Source of the DNA: Ziziphus jujuba
Lineage: Eukaryota; Streptophyta; Magnoliopsida; Rosales; Rhamnaceae
Direction of reading: 5' to 3'
Length of the DNA: 64,000 nt
Assembly (NCBI RefSeq): GCF_031755915.1
Contig: NC_083385.1
Location: 15,459,001 to 15,523,000, forward strand
Part shown: piece after piece, positions 56,217 to 64,000 of the stretch
How positions within the stretch are numbered: position 1 is the stretch's first letter
Layout: each line of letters opens with the position of its first letter
Position numbers and translations under genes: made by a program
Notes under the pieces: generated by a model
The model's input: only the letters and a program-made list of their open reading frames with translations
Told to the model about the DNA's origin: nothing
Database searches by the model: none

Positions 56217-57900
56217 TTAAAGAGGACATAAGATGCGCTTAGTGGGTACGGCAACAAGCCTAGTCGCCCTGGAAGCAGAGAGTCCGAACACAGCATTCAT
56301 GTCAAGTTGACCGGCTTCCATTCCACCAGGCAACTCCCACGTAAAACAATGGAGTAAATGCCCGACCGCCAATTCCAGTGCAAAAAGACTCACCTTCATG
56401 GCTGGACATGACCTCCGACCCGACCCGAATGGTATGTACTCGAAGTGATTCCCTTTCAAGTCCCGCACATCTTTGAGGAACCTGGAGGGCTTGAAAGCCT
56501 CAGCGTCGTCCCAGTAATTGGCGTCCCTACCCATGGCCCACACATTGATCATTATGCGACACTTCTTCGGAACGTAGTAACCAGCTACCTCGGCGTCCTC
56601 GGATGTTTCATGCAGTAGAAAAGGAAAGGGTGGGTGAAGTCTTAGTGTCTCTTTGATTACACATTTTAAGTAAATCAGCTTCTCAAGGTCACCCTCTTCA
56701 AGTCGTCTCTCAAGACCCACTACATCGTCCAGCTCTTTTTGTACTTTCTTTAGATCTTCGGGGCTTTTCAAAAGCTCCGACAATGTCCACTCAATCGCTG
56801 ACCCCACCGTCTCTGTTCCACCAAACATCAAATCCTGCAATTTCAAAAGGCTTCGTCCTGATTTATATATATATATATATATATACTAAATAGAACAAAT
56901 GAATCATGGACATGAGAGGTGGTGTGTGCTTAATTAATTAACTTACCATGATAATGCCTTTGACATTCTCTCGCGTGAGTTTGATGGAGTTTTTGGAGTC
57001 TTGGAATTTCTCTAGTACTTCATCATCTTCACCATAATTAGCTATTAAATCATCCACTATATCAGTTTGAGGATCGTGGGCATGAGATTGAGACCCGTTA
57101 TTATTGTTCATTGCTTTCTTTTCAATATGATCATCGATGATCTTGTCGATGAACCTATCCAGAGACTGACGAGCCTTGGCGAGTCTTCTATTGAACACTC
57201 CTCCTTGTGGGTCGATCCAACCGAGCCAAGGAATAAAATCGGCGATGTTGAATGCTCCGAAGAGCTTGGAGAACTCCCGCAATATCTTAAAAAACTCGTC
57301 CTGCTTTTCCTGAACACTTGTCCCGAAAGCCGCTCTGTAAACAATATTTCTAGTGAGCGCATATACTAACCCACCGATGTTCACTTCTGTGCCGGCACTG
57401 GCAGCGACGGTTCGGGCGGTCGAGTCGACTAGGTCTGGGACTGAGTTCCATGACTCTGCCCGTTTGTTGCTGAATAGCTTCATGACGCAGAGCTTGCGCA
57501 TCTGGCGCCAGAAGGGTCCGTAGTTAGCGAAAGCCACATCGGCTCGGTCGTAGGTGAGACAGGTGGTGGCTATGTTTGCTGGGCGGTTTGAGAAAACGTT
57601 GTCATGCACCTGAAGGACTTGACGAGCCACGTCCGGTGATGAAACAACCATTATGTGCAAGTAGCCCATCCGGAGGTGAAAGATACCGCCATATTGCTTA
57701 GCGAGTTTAGCAAGTCCGCGGCAGTTTAATTGGTCCATCATGGTCATGTTGCCGATTATCGGCAAACCTTTTGGTCCCGGTGGGAAGGGTTTCCTTCCTC
57801 TACTCCGGAAAACTAGTCCCAACAAAAATAATAGTAAAGAGGAAATGAAGAAAAGTGTACCTATGGGCAAAGATTGCAGACCTTGTATAAGAATATCCAT
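56217..57900 (-). CDS. F5H-like: Cytochrome P450, CYP84A type (ferulate/coniferaldehyde 5-hydroxylase-like)
   Basis: Two exons on the minus strand: 57900-56947 and 56834-56217, with a 112-bp phase-0 intron (GTAAGT...TTGCAG) containing an (AT)n tract. The product is 523 residues. There is an N-terminal membrane anchor (about residues 12-32) and a PPGPKGLPIIGN hinge, then FSNRPANIA and the signature YGPFWRQMRKLCVMKLFS. The I-helix is FGGTETV (322-328), K-helix ETLR (E380, R383) and the heme loop FGSGRRSC with Cys461. These match CYP84A enzymes, ER-bound monooxygenases that 5-hydroxylate coniferaldehyde/coniferyl alcohol on the route to syringyl lignin. One oddity: the residue two after the heme Cys is Ala463 (CPAM), where the P450 consensus has Gly. 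Otherwise the gene looks intact. Other CYP84A substrates cannot be excluded. Confidence 0.92.
56835..56946 (-). other. Intron of the CYP84A-like gene
   Basis: 112 bp, donor GTAAGT and acceptor TTGCAG, phase 0, located just before the I-helix codons (DLMFGGTET). It contains an (AT)n tract at about 56865-56885. Confidence 0.88.
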
Positions 57901-57958
57901 GGACGTTTCTTATGATAATTAAAATGCAACTCTCCATCTAATCTGGTAGTTGCATGTC

Positions 57959-57967
57959 TATATATAA
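57959..57967 (-). promoter_or_regulatory. TATA box of the CYP84A-like gene
   Basis: On the minus strand TTATATATA lies about 60 bp before the ATG at 57900. Spacing is short but usual for a plant gene with a compact 5' UTR. Confidence 0.55.
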
Positions 57968-57969
57968 AG

Positions 57970-59035
57970 TTCTCAATTCTATAGCACGCGCGGGAGTATG
58001 GAATTCTTTCAATGGAGATGTTATGTGCCAAGTTTTCATATTTTTATTAAGATTTTAGAATTAAATATTGGTATTTGTTACCACTTTTATATATGATAGA
58101 AATTTTCATGTGCAATCATTTGAAGGATAATGTGATGTAAAATTATTTATAATCTATATTTTTTATGGGATCCACATGTCAGGAATATACCAAAATTATA
58201 AATTTTAAGACTTAAGACATGTTTAGTTTTTAAAATAGATATAAGAATATAATAATTATTTCATAAGTTTTAGATTTTACTGTATTCCATATATTTTGAA
58301 ATTTGAAAATAAATATTCTATAAAAATAGATAAATCTTCATTTAAAAGAATAACTATTTTGTTTTTAAAAAAAATTTCATAATTGTTATCCTTCGATCTA
58401 ACTTTGATAAACTTAAAAAAATACATTTATTATATTTAGATAGATTTAGATTTAGATGGATTATTATAGAGTAAAAATACATAAATAAATATAAAAATAA
58501 AATTTTAATTAATTTTTATTAAATTTGAAATTTTTTGAAATAAAAAATAATTTAAAAAGGCTAAACTCAATTCTTATTTAATATTTTTATCAAACATATA
58601 AATAAGAAAAACTTTCATTTTTTATTCCCATAAATTGTTATTCAGATTTTATCATGAATAATTTTTTTGTATATTAAATGTGACCTTACATTATGTATTA
58701 TGTTTTATCGATAAAGCTAAAGAATGTAAGTGTGCATGAAGTTTATATGCTTAAGAGTTCAGGCGGTACGGCCCAGACTCTTCATTTTCATTTATTTAAC
58801 AGTCTTTATTAATTGTTTTTTTCCCCATGAAAAAGAAGAAAAAACTAATATTAGTCATGTACCCCAGTACACGTATAATGATTGTTGATGTTAACTTTGG
58901 GTTGTAACAAGCTTGAACATTTAAAATAAAAAATAAAAAAATCTCCTCAACCATCCAATTTTACATATATACTAAATAAATAAATAAATCATATTGGAGA
59001 ACAGATTATTATTCAAATTGATTTTTGATTTTTTA

Positions 59036-59068
<33 letters not shown>

Positions 59069-60084
59069 TGCCTTGTCCAATTTTTAGTAGATATTTTGCA
59101 TTGGGCATTTCAATTTTTGGTATTAAAAAGCAAAAAATATTTTATACGCTCTAAAATCCATTACTTTCTTAAATTAGAGATGATTATATTGTAAGTAACA
59201 CTTTTAGATTCAAATAAAAAGGACAATTGATAATACAATTAACCGATAGACATTTCTGCATTCTAAATTTAATTGAATTATAAGTTTTTAATATGAAATA
59301 TAGCATTTCTCATTTAAAAATAATGATTTAAAATTACAAGTATCAAATCTATATACCAAATAGCACATGTTAATAGATTATATCTATATAACCTAATATG
59401 TAGATCATAAAAAAAAGAAAAAGAAAAAAAAAACATATGGATAAGTGGATTTTCTAAATGGATAAGTAAATAAAAATGCATGTACTCTTTCAATTGAGGT
59501 ATTCTAGTATTAGAATCATTAAATTTATTTAGTAAATTTTAAATAACAACGAATATAGTATTGATTTACTGGATTGTTTATCTAAATTTATATCAATTAA
59601 ATAATTGATTATTAAAGTATTGTTAAATGTCAAATTAATAAGTTTTTTTCCCTTCAATCTGACAGATCAGTTCATATTTAAAATTTGATTAAAAAATGGT
59701 AGTCTTACTAGCATTCTTCTTGTATTCCCCTTTCACCTGTGGTAGTCACTTCCTTTATTCTTGAACTCAAATCAAATTTGAATGAAATATTTTAATTTAT
59801 AATATATTACAACTTGTAGAAAAAAAAAATACTAGTATTCTTTTGAATTAAATTCCTTTGTTACTGGCCACTTATCGCCCTTTTGTTTTTCATAGTACAA
59901 GTTGCACGTTACTTATTAGTTAACAATCACAAGAATCAGTTTTTTGTCGTTCCTTCTTCTACAATCGCAATAATTAAAGCATTTATTGATAGGTGAGATG
60001 TTCGCGTTCCCTCATCAAATATAAATAATCCAAACAAGATATAATATATATTCATAAACTTGATTCAGTGCTACAATTGAGAAT
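57970..60084. other. Intergenic, P450 upstream region
   Basis: AT-rich with no gene. There is an (ATT)n run at about 59036-59070. The last ~70 bp match 23100-23165 and form the left flank of the CACTA insertion. Confidence 0.5.
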
Positions 60085-60179
60085 ACACTACTAGAATTGC
60101 GTTGATAAATGGCGCAATAAATGCATCGCATAAAATAAATAACGACGTATCGCACGGTGTCGCCTAATGTCTTGTCGCT

Positions 60180-60480
60180 AAATCTATAAGACAACAAGTG
60201 ACACAGTATGAGAGTCGTCTATCTTTGAGTTTTTAGCGACGTATATTTACTTTTAGCGACGCATTAATAGAATCGCCTATTTAACGACGCATTAATAGAG
60301 TTAATTATTTAGCGACGCATTAGTAGAGTCGCCTATTTAACGACACATTAATAGAGTTGATTATTTAGCGACGCATTATTAGAATCGCCTATTTAACGAC
60401 GCATTAATAGAGTCGTCTATTTAACAATGGATCAACACTTTTAGCAATGCATTATTTGTTAATGCGTCGCCCCTTCTTCT
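60180..60480. repeat. CACTA left subterminal repeats
   Basis: At least eight short units around TTTAGCGACGCATTAATAGA with small changes, at alternating spacing. They match, in part inverted, the GCGTCGCC words near the right end. Confidence 0.75.
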
Positions 60481-60905
60481 TCTTTTTTTAAATTTTTTTA
60501 AATTTTATGAAAAGTGATTAAAATAGTAAAAATATAAAAATAATTAAAATACAAAAAAACGAAAACTAGCTTCATCCAAAATAAAGAGAATACAAAAATT
60601 TTAAATAAATATTTTGTCATAACAAATTAATTATCAAACAAATTAAATATCATCTCATTGACATATTTTTACATAATTTGTAAGCTATTGTATTTTTCAT
60701 AACAAATTTAATATTAATTAAACTTCCATGAATGCATATTCATTAAGAAGGAAGTTGACATCCTCTTGTTGACGATATTACATCCTCATACTGCATATGG
60801 AAACATTAAAAAAGTTATTAGCACTTATGCAAAATAAATAAAATATTAATCATTATTAAATTTGTAATTTAGTATAAATGAAAATCTAAAAAATATTATC
60901 ATTGT

Positions 60906-61150
60906 TCTTAATATTTGACGAAGCACATTTCTCCCCTCACAGTTATTACAAACATAGTCACTCTCACATTCATCCTCATTATCATTTTCATCGATACTTG
61001 GCAACTATATGACAAATGGATTGTGAGCCATCTTTGTATCTCCAAGAACATCTTCTTCAAAAACAGTACGATGTTGTGGTAAAGTTAAAACAATAGACCA
61101 TCTTGATTTAAGTTAATCTTCAACATAAAATACTTGTTGAACTTAGCAAA
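60906..61150 (-). pseudogene. CACTA transposase C-terminal remnant
   Basis: On the minus strand one frame reads VQQVFYVED, a stop, then SRWSIVLTLPQH and FEEDVLGD, then an acidic tail (DENDNEDECESDYVC). The QVFYVED...W-VVL pattern is the conserved end of plant En/Spm-type transposases. At least three stops occur in about 80 codons. The rest of the transposase is not found, so the element depends on others for movement. Confidence 0.55.
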
Positions 61151-62509
61151 ATAATGTCAAGCAATATCACAAATATAATTTCTACAAAAGCAAGATTAAT
61201 AAAACCCAATGAACCTAAGCTGCAGTTAAAATGGGGAAAAAAAAAAAAAAAAAACAACCCACCTTATGTCAAGAAAAAATAAACTTACCTAAACGATGGA
61301 GACAAAGAAAGAAGAAAACCAAAAAATCACGAGGGCGACACAGAGAAATCCAGCTTCTCGGCCGATGACAACGTAGGCAAATGAAAAAATGAAACCTGCA
61401 ATATCTCACTCTTCAAGTCTCTCTTAGATTGCTTCCAAATCTAATATCGATTAGGTAGTGTACTTAATGTAGTTTTAAAAAAGAAAAAATAGATTCAAAG
61501 GAGCGCGTAAAAATTTTAAAACGTGCCAAAAATTTTCAAAAAATGGCAAGAATGCGCCTTTTCTCCCAATTGCATTTTTTTTTCTTTGATTAATTTTTTT
61601 ATTTTTTAACTAAAAATAAAAACTGAAAATATTTCTTAAAAATGCGAAGCAAAATATCGAAGATTGCTGTTTATTTTTCTGTTTTTCAAGTACACCTTTG
61701 TTCTTTATAAAATTTGCATGTCTTTCAAAATTTTTGTTTTTGTTAATTGAGAGAATAGGCGACATATTCTCTTCAAGAAGGATTGCTTGTTCTTGAATTT
61801 TGGGATCAAGCGATGTGTTATGGTCGAAAAGAGTCGCTTGTTTCATGTTTTTATATTTTCTTTATAATCTTTAAATAATTTTTTAATTGTTCATCTACAA
61901 ATATATTCATGTAGCAATCTAATGAACATAAATTCCATTGATCTAAAAATAGAAAATAGTTTTATCAATGCTCTTCTCGGTTATACATATATGTGTATAG
62001 ACGAGACACAAAATATCTCAAGACCTAATTTGAGATAGGGTACCAAATATAGAATTCTAATTCAACAAGCATTTATTGACCGATTTATCTAGATAAGTAT
62101 CTTAAATGATAAGTATCTTAAATGAGCTTAACTTTCACGTGTTTGTGGTCATTGATAGTTTACTTATTTTTAAAAATTGAAACTCTATTAAATTATTTTT
62201 TTTTTAAATAAAAAATAATTGAAGGAACAGGCGACGCAATTCCATTAAAACACGTTGCCTATTCCATTTTCTTTTTTTAATCTTTAATTAGTTTTGTTGA
62301 TTGGTCATCTACAAATAAAAAAAAAAAACATATTTGCAAAACTAAAAAATTACTAAAAATAACTTTCAAATTGAAAAAAAAGTTAAAAATTGGATGGGTG
62401 AAACGGCGAAGCAGTTGTTTACAAATGCGTCGCCTGTTAGTCTATTTAGCGACTATTTCTTAAAAGACTACGTTGCCTAAAGCTATACTAGCTAGTTCTT
62501 ATTGCATTA

Positions 62510-63440
62510 TTACATCCAAGTGATTTGGCCTGGTGGTGTGGTGATTTCTTGAGAGTATAGGAGGTCCTAGGTTCAGTTCATATTATGACCTTATTTTGAT
62601 TTTTATTTTTTTTTAAATGTTTAAACAAAAAAAATTGAAAAAAAAAAAAAGAACAGGCGACGCATTTGTCGAAGAATGCATCGCCTGTTCATGTATTTGG
62701 CGACGCAATGTTTAAATAATGCGTCGCCTAACAATATATTAACAAATTTTCGCTATATGAGTATATATAAGTCATTTGGCCTGGTGGTGTGGTGATTTTT
62801 TGAGAGTGTAGGAGGTTCTGGGTTCAATTCTTGTTTTGGCTCTATTTTGATTTTATTTCTTTTTAAATGTTTAAACAAAAAAATTGAAAAAAAAAAAAGA
62901 ACAGGCGATGTATTTGTTGAAGAATGCGTCTGTTCTTGTAATTGGCGACGCGACGTATTTGTTGAAGAATGCGTCTGTTCTTGTATTTGGCGACGCATTG
63001 TTTAAATAATGTGTCGCCTAACACTATATTAACCAATTTTTGCTGTATCAGTATATATAAGTCATTTGGCCTGGTGGTGTGGTGATTTCTTGAGAGTGTA
63101 GGAGGTCCTGGGTTCAATTTTTGTTATAATCCTATTTTGAATTAATATTTTTTAAATGTTTAAACAAAAAAATTGAAAAAAAAAAAAGAACAGACGACGC
63201 ATTTGTTGAAGAATGCGTTCATATATTTGGCGACGCATTGTTTAAATAATGGGTCACCTAACACTATATTAACCAATTTTTGCTATAACAATACATATAA
63301 GTCATTTGGTCTGATGGTGTAGTGATTTCTTGAGTGTGTAGGAGGTCTTGGGTTCAATTTTTGTTATGGCCCTATTTTGATTTTATTTTTTTTAGATGTT
63401 TAAAAAAAAATTGAAAAAAAAAAAGGAAGAGGACAATGCG
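62510..63440 (+). repeat. Four tandem units containing a tRNA-like (SINE-like) sequence
   Basis: Each unit has an A-box-like TTGGCCTGGTGGTGTGG and, about 40 bp on, a B-box-like GGGTTCAATTC, then a T-rich stretch and an A-rich stretch. The A-boxes lie near 62525, 62776, 63066 and 63307. Units are 240-290 bp and include the CACTA GCGTCGCC words, so the tRNA-like piece was captured by the element and then amplified with it. Not a functional tRNA: no cloverleaf could be drawn. Confidence 0.65.
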
Positions 63441-63593
63441 TCGCCTAACACTATATTAACCAATTTTTACGTCGTATATTTATTGAATTTTTACTGACGC
63501 ATTAATCTCAGAATCGCACTTTTAGTTTTTCAAACATATTTATTTCGTAACGTCGTTAAATGAGTGTCGCTAGATATCAATTTTCGCGTAGTG

Positions 63594-64000
63594 ATATAAT
63601 GATATCAATTTTCGCATGGTGATATAAAATCTCTCATCCTCTTTAGTTAAAATCGCTCATTCTATTTCATAATCATTAGATACATAAGGATGCTGTCACT
63701 AATTAATTATTTGGGAAAATGTGTAATTTATTAGATAATTGTTAAATTTGTTATTGTTTTACACATCATCATTAATAGTGCCTTGTGGATAGTGACTAAT
63801 AATTAATTAAGCTACAAAAAGGGTTTACTTATTTATTTATTTATTTATTTTTGTGATATACACGGATCTGATTGAAGTCCCCTTCCATTCAGTTTAAAAC
63901 ATTGTACTTTTTTTTATTAAATATAAATCATCAATAATTCCACATGCCTATAAAAGAAAAAACAATAATATAATTAATTAATAAATTTAATATTCACTTT
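63594..64000 (+). repeat. Paralogous segment, right flank of the CACTA insertion
   Basis: Matches 23150-23600: CTCATCCTCTTTAG, ATACATAAGGATG, TAATAATTAATTAAGCTAC and the CCTTCC...CAGTTTAAAA block. It continues beyond the window edge. Confidence 0.75.

Larger units (their letters stand above)
60085..63593. mobile_element. Non-autonomous CACTA (En/Spm) transposon
   Basis: Left end CACTACTAGAATTGCG at 60085; right end, read inward, CACTACGCGAAAATTGATA from 63593. It is flanked by the 3-bp duplication ATA (60082-60084 and 63594-63596). The paralogous segment near 23150 (GAGAATATACTTTCG) lacks it. Subterminal regions carry many short GCGACGCATTA / GCGTCGCC repeats, mainly 60180-60470 and 62640-63540, as expected of transposase-binding arrays. 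Only a decayed transposase remnant remains (60906-61150). Just outside, 63601-63623 nearly repeats the right terminus. Confidence 0.87.

Noticed and set aside
57067..57369. Frames overlapping the P450 first exon
   Set aside because: Shadows of the CYP84A-like coding sequence.
62520..62585. Possible tRNA gene
   Set aside because: A- and B-box-like motifs are present but no cloverleaf or anticodon arm can be drawn, and it is repeated four times in a transposon.

Overview
The window is eukaryotic nuclear DNA from a flowering plant, almost certainly a eudicot. It is AT-rich and intron-bearing, with plant-specific gene families (a UGT91-type glycosyltransferase and a CYP84A-type P450) and many LTR, TRIM, hAT, Harbinger, CACTA and Mutator-like elements. 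It also carries an integrated plant pararetrovirus. I cannot name the species. Most of the 64 kb is transposon-derived, and only one protein-coding gene looks fully intact: the CYP84A/ferulate-5-hydroxylase-like gene at 56217-57900 (minus).

Layout. 1-890 holds a broken PIF/Harbinger ORF1 gene. 1088-1653 holds TRIM retroelement LTRs, including one complete 404-bp TRIM. 1704-8544 is an endogenous caulimovirid of more than one genome length, with a direct terminal repeat. It has one long reading frame (movement protein, zinc knuckle, protease, RT, RNase H and a large C-terminal domain) broken by three in-frame stops. 10674-12748 is a UGT91-type gene split near its 3' end by a 666-bp hAT MITE. 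12.7-26.3 kb is intergenic DNA with paralogous segments, a decayed Harbinger transposon and a truncated LTR. 26337-26662 is a second UGT91 pseudogene.

The 3' flank of that pseudogene is interrupted from 26801 to 41720 by what I interpret as a large Mutator-like element. It contains an ADP/ATP-carrier gene fragment, a palindrome-bearing tandem array, an HMA-domain (HIPP-like) exon and a glycine-rich coding fragment. A very young 9.39-kb Gypsy LTR retrotransposon (31485-40877, two 2878-bp LTRs with one visible difference) sits inside the HMA exon. 42166-53372 is a non-coding LTR element whose 3' LTR holds a solo LTR, which itself holds another solo LTR. After the P450 gene, 60085-63593 is a non-autonomous CACTA element, inserted in a segment whose empty counterpart lies near 23.15 kb.

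How it fits together. Paralogous copies of the same flanking DNA (14.8-16.0 and 24.1-25.7 kb; 17.2-18.2, 26.66-26.8 plus 41.7-41.9, and 41.9-42.2 plus 53.4-54.0 kb; 23.1-24.1 and 60.0/63.6-64.0 kb) suggest an ancient tandem UGT91 cluster taken apart by transposons. The copies allow several insertions to be dated relative to one another and supply natural empty sites. All calls rest on reading the sequence; no database search was run.
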